Source: Paenarthrobacter sp. (lineage in GTDB: Bacteria > Actinomycetota > Actinomycetes > Actinomycetales > Micrococcaceae). From it: DNA of 64,000 bases. Within the stretch, counting starts at the first letter, position 1; each line of letters starts with the position of its first letter. The DNA is taken from the NCBI GenBank assembly GCA_031179305.1, contig JAPSHX010000001.1:1-64000 (forward strand), read 5' to 3'. Below, one piece after another: positions 17,061 through 24,655 of the stretch. A program made the translations under genes and the position numbers. The notes under the pieces are model-generated. The model ran no database searches, was not told where the DNA came from, and saw only the letters and a list, made by a program, of their open reading frames with translations.

Positions 17061-17858
17061 TCAGGCCTCAGCCGTGACCCGGCGACGCTCCCGCAGCAGG
17101 GCTTCCAACAGCTCCGCCACGTGCACCGGCGCTTCCACGCGGTACTGCGCTTGAGTGAAGTCCAGGCCCACCTTTATGCCAACGTCGTCGCCCATCAGGC
17201 GGCCCAGGGCATCCTCATCGGTCACATCGTCGCCTGCGAACAGGATGGCCGTAGCGCCGGTTGCCTGACGGAGGAACTCCACGGCCTCACCCTTGGAAGC
17301 ATGGATTACGGACGTCTCCAGCACCCGCTTGCCCGTCTTCAGGTAGACACCTGGATGCTCGCGGAGCACCCGCATCGCGGCCTCGACGGCGTCTTCCGCA
17401 ACGTCGTCGTCGGCCATCCTCGTGTGGAGGACGACGCCGGCAGGCTTGTCTTCGAGCAACGTCCCCGGAGCGATGTTCACGATTTCCGCAAGGACCTCAC
17501 GGACCGCGGCCAGCTTGAGCCGCTGATCTTCGTCCAGTTCAAGGCCCAATGATCCCTCACCCAGCCAGACCTCAGCGCCGTGGCTGCCGATCAGCAGCGT
17601 ATCCACCGGAGGCGAGGCGACCAGCCGCAAACTGTCCAGTGCGCGGCCCGAGATGAGGGCCGTCGTCGTGCGTGGCAGTTTTGCCAGGGCATCCAGCGCA
17701 GCGGCGGACCGGGGCAGGGGGCGTGCGTCCTCCGCGTGGTCGACGAGAGGGGACAGCGTACCGTCGAAGTCGAGGGCAACCAGGAGGTGCTCCGTGCCGG
17801 AAATACGTCGGACGGCGTCCAACAGTTCCGGTGAGAGGGTGAGGTTTTCAGCTGTCAT
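17061..17858 (-). CDS. otsB: Trehalose-6-phosphate phosphatase
   Basis: A 265-residue HAD-superfamily phosphatase that dephosphorylates trehalose-6-phosphate. HAD motif I is LVALDFDGTLSPLVD (residues 24-38) with the nucleophile Asp, motif II is TALISGRALDSL, and motif IV is FAGDDVTDEDALG. The ATG at 17858 lies inside the end of otsA (11-nt overlap), the usual otsA-otsB coupling, and a GAGGAAAAGG site precedes it. A longer in-frame start at 17912 lies entirely within otsA and adds unrelated residues. Confidence 0.93.
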   Translation of the reverse strand: MTAENLTLSPELLDAVRRISGTEHLLVALDFDGTLSPLVDHAEDARPLPRSAAALDALAKLPRTTTALISGRALDSLRLVASPPVDTLLIGSHGAEVWLGEGSLGLELDEDQRLKLAAVREVLAEIVNIAPGTLLEDKPAGVVLHTRMADDDVAEDAVEAAMRVLREHPGVYLKTGKRVLETSVIHASKGEAVEFLRQATGATAILFAGDDVTDEDALGRLMGDDVGIKVGLDFTQAQYRVEAPVHVAELLEALLRERRRVTAEA

Positions 17859-19350
17859 CACGCACCACCTTTTCCTCCAACGCAGCCAGGAACTCGGCTG
17901 ACCAATGATCAACGTCGTGGTCCAGGATCTGCTTGCGCATCAGCTTCATGCGGCGGCGGGCCTCCTTGGGCGGGAGGTTCACGGCACGCAGGATGGCCGA
18001 CTTGAGGCCGTCGATGTCGTGCGGGTTGATCAGGAGTGCTTGCTTGAGTTGATCGGCGGCACCGGCGAACTCACTGAGTACCAAAGCGCCATCGTCTTCC
18101 GAGCGGGCTGTGACATACTCCTTCGCCACCAGGTTCATGCCATCGCGCAGGGCGGTTACCAGCATGACATCCGCAGCGAGGTACAGCGCCACCATTTCTT
18201 CCACCGGATAGCTGTGGTGCAGGTAGCGGACGGCGGTGTTCTGGATGGTGTCGTAAGTGCCGTTGATGTGGCCGACCGTGCCCTCGATTTCCTCGCGCAG
18301 CAGCCTGTACTGCTCTACGCGTTCACGGCTGGGGCTCGCCACCTGGATGAGGGTGGCATCTTCCACCTTGATGCTGCCTTCGCGCAGGAGTTCCTCGAAA
18401 GCCTTCAAACGGTGGCCGATTCCCTTGGTGTAATCCAGGCGGTCAACACCCAACAAAATGGTCTTGGGATCGCCCAGGTCCTTGCGGATCTGCTTGGCCC
18501 GCTCGATGATGTCCGGCCTGGCCGCAAGCTCGCGGATCTGGTCAACGTCGATCGAGATGGGGAAGGCCTGCGCCCGCGCGATGTGAGTGACTTCGCCGTC
18601 CGGGCCCTTCACGTGAACCTGCTGCTGCTTGACGCTGGCACCCAGGAACCGGCGCGCCGAGCGCATGAAGTTGCCCGCGTCACTGGGACGCTGGAAGCCC
18701 AGGAGGTCGGCGCCCAGCAGGCCATCAATGATTTCCCGGCGCCACGGGAGCTGCGCGAAAATTTCCGGAGGAGGGAAGGGGATGTGGTTGAAGAAGCCGA
18801 TCTTCAGGTCCGGCCGGGCCTCGCGGAGCATTCGCGGAACCAACTGGAGCTGGTAGTCCTGGACCCACACGGTGGCGCGGTCGGCGGCGTGGCGAATGAC
18901 GGCGTCGGCGAATTTCTTGTTGACCTGGCGGTATGAATCCCACCACGTACGGTGGAACTCCGGCGGTGCGATGACGTCGTGGTAGAGCGGCCAGATGGTC
19001 GCATTGGAGAAACCCTCGTAATAGAGCTCCACTTCGTGGCTGCTGAGCTGAACCGGAACCAGGTCCATGCCTTCGTGGCTGAACGGGCGCACAGTCTCGT
19101 CCGGGGCGCCATGCCAACCTACCCACGCGCCGTCGGACTTTGTCATCATCGGGGCGAGAGCTGTGACCAGGCCGCCGGGCGAACGACGCCAGCCATCTCC
19201 GCCGTCGCCGTTTCCGTCGCTGCTGCACCGATCTACGGGCAGCCGGTTGGAGACCACCATGAAATCGAACGTGCTCGCCGTGGGCTTCTTGGTTGGAGAA
19301 GCCTTGGTGCTTTGTTCGGTAGTGAGTTTTTCGCTTGCCAAATCCTGCAT
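17848..19350 (-). CDS. otsA: Trehalose-6-phosphate synthase
   Basis: A 500-residue GT20 glycosyltransferase making trehalose-6-phosphate from UDP/ADP-glucose and glucose-6-phosphate. Typical segments are [59 protein letters not shown] and the C-terminal [15 protein letters not shown]. The ATG at 19350 has a GGGAGC ribosome site; the upstream in-frame extension to 19458 is rejected. With otsB it forms the OtsAB pathway for the compatible solute trehalose. Confidence 0.95.
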   Translation of the reverse strand: MQDLASEKLTTEQSTKASPTKKPTASTFDFMVVSNRLPVDRCSSDGNGDGGDGWRRSPGGLVTALAPMMTKSDGAWVGWHGAPDETVRPFSHEGMDLVPVQLSSHEVELYYEGFSNATIWPLYHDVIAPPEFHRTWWDSYRQVNKKFADAVIRHAADRATVWVQDYQLQLVPRMLREARPDLKIGFFNHIPFPPPEIFAQLPWRREIIDGLLGADLLGFQRPSDAGNFMRSARRFLGASVKQQQVHVKGPDGEVTHIARAQAFPISIDVDQIRELAARPDIIERAKQIRKDLGDPKTILLGVDRLDYTKGIGHRLKAFEELLREGSIKVEDATLIQVASPSRERVEQYRLLREEIEGTVGHINGTYDTIQNTAVRYLHHSYPVEEMVALYLAADVMLVTALRDGMNLVAKEYVTARSEDDGALVLSEFAGAADQLKQALLINPHDIDGLKSAILRAVNLPPKEARRRMKLMRKQILDHDVDHWSAEFLAALEEKVVRDDS

Positions 19351-19526
19351 TAACGCTCCCTGGGGTTGCTGTGACTCAACTCCCAGCCTACTAGCGGAAT
19401 CTTCCCCGGCAGTTGATCGTTCAACAACCGGGTCATGAGGTGTGGAGCAAAGCTTCAAGTTTGCTCCCGTAAACTGACCCCGTTGCCCTAGCTATGCACT
19501 TTGACGTCGAATACCCCGAGGAACTG

Positions 19527-20405
19527 ATGAGCCCCGCAAACGAACCACGCCTGTCCAAGGCCGAAAAGACCGCCCAGGCGCGGGAGAAAGCGCGCGCTAT
19601 CCGCGAAGAACAGTTGAAGAAGGAGAAGCGCAACAAGCTTCTTGTCGGCTGGGGCATCGTGGTGGCCGTGGTTGTCATCATCGCTTTGATTGCGTTTGTA
19701 GTTATCGGAAATGCTCAGAACAACGCACCCGTGGCCGATCAGGGGCCCACGCCGGCCAACGGCAACGTCCACGGCGGCATCACGCTGCTGGCCAATACTG
19801 AAGTTGTGAAGTCCGAACCTGCCACCGTCAACGTGGCAGATGTCCCAGCTCCGCTTGACACCAAGCCGGCCACGGTGACCGTGCCGGGTGGCGAGGCCGA
19901 GGCCGGCAAGCCCGTCAAGGTTATTGCCTACATCGACTTCATCTGCCCCGTCTGCAAGCAGTTCGAGACCGCTTACGGCGAGTCACTCACGAACCTTCGC
20001 AACGAAGGCAAAATTTCCGTGGAGTACCGCGCCCTTGGCTTCCTGGACCGGCAGTCCACCACCAACTACTCCTCCCGCGCAGCCAACGCTGCTGCTTGCG
20101 TAGTCAACTCTTCCCCCGAGAAGTACGCGGAATTCTTCAACCTGCTCTTCGAGCGCCAGCCGGCTGAAGGCGGAGCAGGCATCTCTGACAACGACCTCAA
20201 GAAGATGGCCACCGAAATCGGTGCTGCCAACATCGACTCCTGCATCGACAGCAAGCAGTTCCGTCCGTGGGTAAAGGTTGCCACGCAGGAGGCTGCAGCG
20301 ATCGGCGTCACCGGTACGCCCACCGTGTTCATCGACGGCAAGCAGTGGGACGGCAGGTCCGACCTCAACGCTGAGATCCAGACTGCAATTACCGCCAAGG
20401 GCTAA
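19527..20405 (+). CDS. Membrane-anchored DsbA-like thiol-disulfide protein
   Basis: A 292-residue protein. The N-terminal ~40 residues are highly charged (KAEKTAQAREKARAIREEQL) and cytoplasmic. One membrane helix follows (about 46-70), then an exported thioredoxin/DsbA domain with the active-site motif FICPVCKQFE (CPVC) and the cis-Pro region VTGTPTVFIDG. It probably catalyses disulfide formation or isomerisation in exported proteins. The ATG at 19527 has a GAGGA site; an in-frame ATG at 19494 would add 11 residues. It is divergent from otsA. Confidence 0.85.
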   Translation: MSPANEPRLSKAEKTAQAREKARAIREEQLKKEKRNKLLVGWGIVVAVVVIIALIAFVVIGNAQNNAPVADQGPTPANGNVHGGITLLANTEVVKSEPATVNVADVPAPLDTKPATVTVPGGEAEAGKPVKVIAYIDFICPVCKQFETAYGESLTNLRNEGKISVEYRALGFLDRQSTTNYSSRAANAAACVVNSSPEKYAEFFNLLFERQPAEGGAGISDNDLKKMATEIGAANIDSCIDSKQFRPWVKVATQEAAAIGVTGTPTVFIDGKQWDGRSDLNAEIQTAITAKG

Positions 20406-20425
20406 CCCTCGGAACATTACGACGG

Positions 20426-20456
20426 CGGCCGGTCACCCTTTGCGGGTGGCCGGCCG
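20426..20456 (+). terminator. Intrinsic terminator of the DsbA-like gene
   Basis: A 13-bp stem (20426-20438 with 20444-20456, one G-T pair) is followed by TTGTTGTGTTG, 21 bp after the stop codon. Confidence 0.7.
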
Positions 20457-20572
20457 TTGTTGTGTTGGGGCTGTTGCTGCTGAGGCTTAGGTAGTGAATT
20501 TCGTTGACGGGGATGGTCTGGGCTAACCTTATCTAGCGCTCTTTCGCGCTTTGCTTCGGGTAGCCGGAGTGT

Positions 20573-20649
20573 GCCTCCTTAGCTCAGTTGGCCAGAGCAC
20601 CGCTCTTGTAAAGCGGGGGTCGTCGGTTCGAATCCGACAGGGGGCTCCA
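20573..20649 (+). tRNA. tRNA-Thr (anticodon TGT), CCA encoded
   Basis: The cloverleaf can be drawn by hand. The acceptor stem GCCTCCT pairs with AGGGGGC (one G-T pair). The D arm is GCTC/GAGC, and the anticodon arm CCGCT-CTTGTAA-AGCGG reads TGT for Thr. The T arm is GTCGG-TTCGAAT-CCGAC, and a T discriminator is followed by an encoded CCA. An accessory region begins just downstream, and tRNA genes are classic integration sites. Confidence 0.95.
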
Positions 20650-20651
20650 CG

Positions 20652-20695
20652 AACCCCTCCATTCCGGCGATTTTGTCCGGATGGAGGGGTTTTTC
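20652..20695 (+). terminator. Terminator after tRNA-Thr
   Basis: AACCCCTCCAT-T-CCGG pairs with CCGGATGGAGGGGTT (one bulged T) around a short loop and runs into TTTTTC. It begins two bases after the encoded CCA. Confidence 0.85.
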
Positions 20696-20713
20696 GTGTC
20701 TGAAATTCAGGGC

Positions 20714-20735
20714 ACTACACGCTTACTACACGCTT
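20714..20735. repeat. Tandem 11-bp direct repeat (2 copies)
   Basis: ACTACACGCTT occurs twice without a gap (20714-20724 and 20725-20735), 65 bp downstream of tRNA-Thr at the edge of the accessory island. It may be part of an old attachment or integrase-arm site, but no integrase is present to confirm this. Confidence 0.6.
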
Positions 20736-21107
20736 TCAAGAAGCCGGACAAGACCTTGGGGCCGGGCGCACGTGATCTGCACGATGTGCATCGAAACCAT
20801 CGGGTGGTCCGGCGGCCCTGGCAGAGGGACGGTGCCCATTCGGTGATCAGCTATGCCCGGACGACGAGACGCTGCACAAGATCATCAAGGACAGGACCTC
20901 ATGACCTGTATGAAGCGGCTGCTTTCAGGAAGCGAGCAGCGAATTGAACCATGCAGACTGGTACTGTTGCAGCGCGGCCTGACAGCTCTGGCAATTCAGG
21001 GGCTGTCCGCCATACGACTTGCGGTGCCGACGCCCTATCTGAAGACTGGGCGGCGCAAAAGCGGGTCAGGCCCAGTGGGAGCATCAACTGTTATGGGGGA
21101 ACCGGAA
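20736..21107. other. Region without a convincing intact gene
   Basis: About 370 bp between the tRNA-linked repeat and the next plausible gene. Short open frames occur, but none has a good ribosome site and a recognisable domain. One pair of frames reads like a frameshifted Cys-rich small protein (VICTMCIETI, then GRCPFGDQLCPDDE in another frame at about 20773-20900), suggesting decayed coding DNA. I see no further structure. Confidence 0.4.
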
Positions 21108-21263
21108 ATGCTGGGACACAGAATGTACGCGTGGCGGCGGCCGCTGTGGCCGATCACTTTGGCTATTGTCGTGGCCGACCTCGTCGTTTGGCTCGTTCTG
21201 GGTCAGTTCATCGGCCCGAAGCTCCAGGCCAGGAGCGTCGCGGCCCAGGAGCCGGAGGGCTGA
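21108..21263 (+). CDS. Small single-pass membrane protein, unknown function
   Basis: A 51-residue ORF with a basic N-terminus (MLGHRMYAWRRPLW), one strongly hydrophobic segment (PITLAIVVADLVVWLVLGQF) and a short polar tail. GGGGGA lies 7 nt before the ATG at 21108, and this ribosome site is the main reason for choosing this start over the in-frame ATG at 21093. Convergent with the Fic gene in the accessory island. I do not recognise a family, so it may be spurious. Confidence 0.4.
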   Translation: MLGHRMYAWRRPLWPITLAIVVADLVVWLVLGQFIGPKLQARSVAAQEPEG

Positions 21264-21358
21264 GCATTCGGTTCGGTCGGTCAGGCATGACGGAAGCGAT
21301 TGCTCTGGCGTGCTGTGAAGGCCACGGGCAGCGCGGTTGAGTCGAAAGTTTCGGGTAT

Positions 21359-22633
21359 CTAGCCGTGCCTGTTCCAGCGTCCTGCCCTGTCGGCGAAAGC
21401 GTCCAAGGCCGCAATGATGTCCGGAGCCACCCACACCCGGGCGCCGCGGATTTTGCCGGCGGATGCCAGAACCCCGGCTTCCTCCAGGCGTTCCACGGCG
21501 CGGTAGGCCGTCGCCAGGGAAGCCCCGGTGTGTTCTGCGACCATCTCAGCGGTCAGTGCCGGTTCCCGCGGTACCAGGTCCAGGACCTTGCGAACGGACG
21601 AGGAGCCGCCGACCAGGCGTTCCCGGTAGCTTGCCTGTACCGCCCCGATGTCTGCCGCCAGCTGCCGGCCGTTGTCGACGGCGCGGACAGCGGACTCTGC
21701 AAAGCGTTCCACGATCGGCTTAATGTCCCCTTCGCGGTAGGCACCCAGAGCATCGAAGTACAGACGAGTGTCCGTCAATAAACCTGAGGACACTGGCACG
21801 GTGACGTTCTCGGTAACACCCTTGGCCCGGAGCAGAGCACTGACGATGGCCCGCCCGGTGCGTCCGTTGCCGTCAGCGAACGGGTGGATGGTCTCGAACT
21901 GGGCGTGCGCGATCGCCGCCTGGATCAGTGCCGGGATGTCGTCACGCCGCATAAAGGCGACCAGGTCCTCGACCGCTGGCTTTACCCAGTGAGGGTGGGG
22001 CGGGACGAACTCGGCGGTGTGCGGGGAATTGCCGCGGATCCAGTTCTGGGCGTCCCGGTACTCACCGGCGATGTTTTCGTCGGAGGCATTCAGCAGGGCA
22101 TGGTGCATGACTGCAATGTTCTCCACTGACAGGTCCTCGGATAGGTCTATCGCTGCCTGCAGGGCACGGACGTTGGAGGCGATCAGCGAGGCGTTCGTAC
22201 TGGAGGTGTCTCCGAGCTGGGCCAAGGCGATTTTGCGTGCGCTGGCGGTCAGGTTCTCAATCTGTGAGCTGGAGGCGGACTCGCTGCGCAACAGCAGCGC
22301 CGCGAACGGCGTGGTGTCCCGGCCCAGCTCGGCGTCGAAGCGGACCATCTCCACCGTTGCCGCCTCTGCCAGCGCCTGCGTGCGGGAATCAATGGCTGGG
22401 TCCAGACCGGCGATCTCGGGGGCGATTGCGGCCTCGTAGGGACCGCGGGCGAGCAGCCGCTGCCGTCGGGAGGCACCACGGTCAGGGTCGGTTTCCCAAG
22501 GATGCTGCTCGTACCCAATGGCCGGCCAGACACCGGTACCTGGGGTCAGGGAGATGCCAGGTTCGAAGTGCGCGCTGGCGGTGAACTCTCCGCCGGCAGG
22601 GATGCCGCGGGGCTGTCGGATCTGGGAGGTCAT
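21359..22633 (-). CDS. Fic-domain protein (class II, internally inhibited AMPylase type)
   Basis: A 424-residue Fic protein. The catalytic motif HPFADGNGRTGR (residues 250-261) matches H-P-F-x-D/E-G-N-G-R-x-x-R, so AMP (or other NMP) transfer is likely. An N-terminal inhibitory helix is suggested by SSSQIEN (Ser122-xxx-Glu126-Asn127), the S/T-x-x-x-E-G/N signature of class II. The C-terminus (about 340-424) looks like a winged helix (TAEMVAEHTGASLATAYRAVERLEEAG), common in Fic/DUF4172-like proteins that may autoregulate. The first 20 residues (RQPRGIPAGGEF) form a tag-like motif. AAAAGGA precedes the ATG. Targets are unknown. Confidence 0.9.
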   Translation of the reverse strand: MTSQIRQPRGIPAGGEFTASAHFEPGISLTPGTGVWPAIGYEQHPWETDPDRGASRRQRLLARGPYEAAIAPEIAGLDPAIDSRTQALAEAATVEMVRFDAELGRDTTPFAALLLRSESASSSQIENLTASARKIALAQLGDTSSTNASLIASNVRALQAAIDLSEDLSVENIAVMHHALLNASDENIAGEYRDAQNWIRGNSPHTAEFVPPHPHWVKPAVEDLVAFMRRDDIPALIQAAIAHAQFETIHPFADGNGRTGRAIVSALLRAKGVTENVTVPVSSGLLTDTRLYFDALGAYREGDIKPIVERFAESAVRAVDNGRQLAADIGAVQASYRERLVGGSSSVRKVLDLVPREPALTAEMVAEHTGASLATAYRAVERLEEAGVLASAGKIRGARVWVAPDIIAALDAFADRAGRWNRHG

Positions 22634-22661
22634 GGTTTCCTTTTGAGAAGGCTGTATCGTG

Positions 22662-22693
22662 ATTTTCTCATAATGGGAGTGAAATGAGAATAT
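22662..22693. promoter_or_regulatory. Inverted repeat in the Fic promoter
   Basis: ATTTTCTCAT (22662-22671) and ATGAGAATAT (22684-22693) are inverted with one mismatch and a 12-bp spacer, about 30 bp upstream of the Fic start. It could be the operator for the winged-helix tail of the Fic protein itself. Confidence 0.5.
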
Positions 22694-22801
22694 CAGCGCT
22701 CCTCGTTGTCATGTTTAGGGTGCTCATCCGAACGTCCAACTATTGACACTTACCCCACCACGGTAGGGATTGGCGCCAGCTTGCGTGTGGAGCGCCTGGC
22801 C

Positions 22802-23332
22802 ATGGCCGGCACTCGACGTGGCCGCGCGTGGACGGCCAAGACTGCGTGGGCCGCGTTGGCTCTGCTCTCTGGTCATAACCCCACCTGGATCAGCGCGTCG
22901 GAGAAGTCCCGGTTGAAGAGCCGGCTGCGTGAGCTGGACGCCGATGCCGTTCATGTTCTTGCCCGGAACAAGGACAAAACCCACCGCTATCGGGCGACCC
23001 CGGACGGGGTGGCCGCACTTAACGACCACCTGATCCCAAGTGGTGCCTCCGCCATGCGCGAGGAATCTATTGCAGGGACCTTCGGGATGGCCGGTGGGAG
23101 CGGGACTGCCGAAGGATATGTCATGGTCGGCGACGTATCCGCCCTCGCGGACGCGTTCGGCCTGATTGAAGATCCCGACGGGAACGCCATCATTCATGAA
23201 GTCGATCTGGATGAGCCCTTCGCCGACGGCCGTGCCCCGGTGGCGGCCATCGCCGTCGATCTCATGGACTCCCTGGCGACCCGCGAACGCAGCGCAGGAC
23301 AACGCGTCATCAACGAACTGCTCCATGTCTGA
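22802..23332 (+). CDS. HTH-containing protein, probable antitoxin/regulator partner of a nucleotidyltransferase
   Basis: A 176-residue protein, no exact family recognised. The first ~80 residues look like a winged helix (TAWAALALLSGHNPTWISASEKSRLKSRLREL, then a wing ending in HRYRATPDGVAALN). The rest is acidic and Ala-rich. GGAG lies 9 nt before the ATG at 22802, and TTGACA at 22743 may be its -35 box. It overlaps by 8 nt the AbiEii-like remnant that follows, the arrangement of two-gene AbiE-type or MNT/HEPN-type modules. The antitoxin role is an inference from this pairing only. Confidence 0.55.
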   Translation: MAGTRRGRAWTAKTAWAALALLSGHNPTWISASEKSRLKSRLRELDADAVHVLARNKDKTHRYRATPDGVAALNDHLIPSGASAMREESIAGTFGMAGGSGTAEGYVMVGDVSALADAFGLIEDPDGNAIIHEVDLDEPFADGRAPVAAIAVDLMDSLATRERSAGQRVINELLHV

Positions 23333-23588
23333 AGCTGAACTGGACGCCGTCGCCGAAGTGGCAGACGACCGCGAGACCTGGGATGTGCCCGTGCCTCCGG
23401 GAGGTTGTGGAACACCGTGGCCCCAGTGCGTGGAACTGGCCGGGGCGTTGCCGTCCACCCAATGGACGTTGATCGGTGGTCTCATGGTGCGGCTGCACGC
23501 CGCGGCCGCTGCTGGACCCAGCCGACCGAATACCGGCCATGGACACACTGCGCATACTTGCCGCCAATCACAGTCTGCCGCCGGCTAA
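23325..23588 (+). pseudogene. Frameshifted AbiEii-like nucleotidyltransferase remnant
   Basis: The ATG at 23325 overlaps the upstream gene. The frame reads an acidic N-terminus and then QWTLIGGLMVRLHAAAA, the GG-containing first helix of AbiEii-type nucleotidyltransferases, which precedes the catalytic D-x-D. At that point the frame goes wrong: the expected RPT-x-DVD is replaced by out-of-frame text, while another frame reads MDTLRILAANHSLPPANRLKFG and stops at about 23607. Family members are roughly 200-300 residues, so most of the enzyme is missing. It is best read as a dead toxin or transferase gene. Confidence 0.55.
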
Positions 23589-23626
23589 CCGCCTCAAATT
23601 CGGCTGATGGCGTCGAAGGAACGGCT

Positions 23627-23670
23627 GTCAAATAACAATGGTCAGAAAATCCCGGCCATTGTTATTTGAC
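23627..23670. repeat. 15-bp perfect inverted repeat at the island edge
   Basis: GTCAAATAACAATGG (23627-23641) is exactly inverted at 23656-23670, with a 14-nt spacer. It lies immediately after the nucleotidyltransferase remnant. AT-rich compared with its surroundings. Possible terminator, or terminal-repeat relic of a mobile element; no T-run follows. Confidence 0.7.
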
Positions 23671-23850
23671 GCGAAGGCCATAGCCCGGTCTACGTCTACG
23701 CAGGTCAATAGTGAAGGGCTTGATGTGGCAGCAGAAGAGTACAACGGCAAGTCCGTCTACAAGGCGTTCTATCCGAACAAGAAGCAAAATGCCCTTGCCC
23801 AGACGGGCCCAAGGGCCAAAAAGGGTTGGCCGCATCGGCCATGGATCCGG

Positions 23851-24504
23851 CTACCTAGTGCTTTCCTTGCGCTTTTTGACCCGTCGGATGATGAGCCACA
23901 CTATGAAGGCAGCAAGCCCTGCGTATACGGCGTAATTGAGGAACCGTGAGTACTGGTCCACAAGATGATATTGCTTGCCGAGCAGTGATCCCGCGCCAAT
24001 CAGCAGCGCGTTCCACACGCCGGTCCCGGCCACGGTAAAGAGGCTGAACGTCGTCAGGTTCATGCGTTCGGCACCAGCCGGGAGGGAGATAAGGCTGCGC
24101 ACGCCGGGTAGCAGCCGACCAAAGAGAATAGCTGATTTGCCGTGGCGTTCGAACCAGTCGGCGGCCTTCTCAAAGTCTTCCCGATCAACCAGCGGCAGTT
24201 TTGAAAGTAACCGAATGGAACGTTCCAACCCCACCTTGTATCCCAGCCAGTAGAGGAGCATTGCGCCCACATATGCCCCGAGGGTGCTGGTGACGAACAC
24301 CAGGATCAGGTTCATGCTTCCCTGCTGGGTAAGGAATCCAGCCAATGGGAGGATCACTTCACTGGGTATGGGCGGAAATACAGTCTCCAGAAGTGTCAAT
24401 AAGCCCACGCCCCATTCGCCGAGGGCTTCGATTACCTGCGCGGCGATACCGACAATCCCGGTTAATTCCTCGGCTGCAGCAGTCGCCTTGTGAAAGCTGA
24501 TCAG
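23851..24504 (-). CDS. DedA-family membrane protein, probable CTG start
   Basis: A DedA/SNARE-associated membrane protein of 217 residues with four or more membrane segments. Family motifs are visible: ETVFPPIPSEVILPLAGFL, LGAYVGAMLLYWLGYKVG, and FGRLLPGVRSLISLPAGAERM (the F/G-R-x-x-P-G-x-R motif). The C-terminus is basic (RRVKKRKESTR). The first conventional start (GTG at 24408) has no ribosome site and would cut the N-terminus. The same frame stays open to 24504, where a CTG lies 6 nt behind AAAGGAG, so CTG is the likely start. DedA proteins act in envelope homeostasis and lipid or proton-coupled transport. Confidence 0.8.
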   Translation of the reverse strand: MISFHKATAAAEELTGIVGIAAQVIEALGEWGVGLLTLLETVFPPIPSEVILPLAGFLTQQGSMNLILVFVTSTLGAYVGAMLLYWLGYKVGLERSIRLLSKLPLVDREDFEKAADWFERHGKSAILFGRLLPGVRSLISLPAGAERMNLTTFSLFTVAGTGVWNALLIGAGSLLGKQYHLVDQYSRFLNYAVYAGLAAFIVWLIIRRVKKRKESTR

Positions 24505-24567
24505 GTCGATCTCCTTTCATAAAGGACGTTCCGTGAAGGCCTGAAGCGCAAGCTGCCGGTTCCAAAG

Positions 24568-24600
24568 GGAAGCCCAGTGATGGGGGACCACTGGGCTTCC
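24568..24600 (-). terminator. Hairpin downstream of the fructan lacI gene
   Basis: A 12-bp perfect stem (24568-24579 with 24589-24600, GGAAGCCCAGTG) and 9-nt loop, 56 bp after the lacI stop. A weak TTT follows on the minus strand. Probable end of the fructan operon transcript. Confidence 0.65.
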
Positions 24601-24655
24601 ACCTCAACGCTATTCCTATCCACGTCCTCGGGCAACAAGCAATGTCACGAGGTTG

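Noticed and set aside
20714..20735. Possible CRISPR array
   Set aside because: Only two adjacent 11-bp units without spacers and no cas genes; not a CRISPR.
20853..21263. 136-residue version of the small membrane protein
   Set aside because: The first 80 residues are Arg/Gln-rich text without a ribosome site; only the last 51 residues have a start with a good GGGGGA site and a membrane helix.
23638..23949. 103-residue plus-strand ORF after the island
   Set aside because: Its last third is antisense to dedA, there is no ribosome site and no domain; the first part may be decayed island DNA but cannot be supported as a gene.
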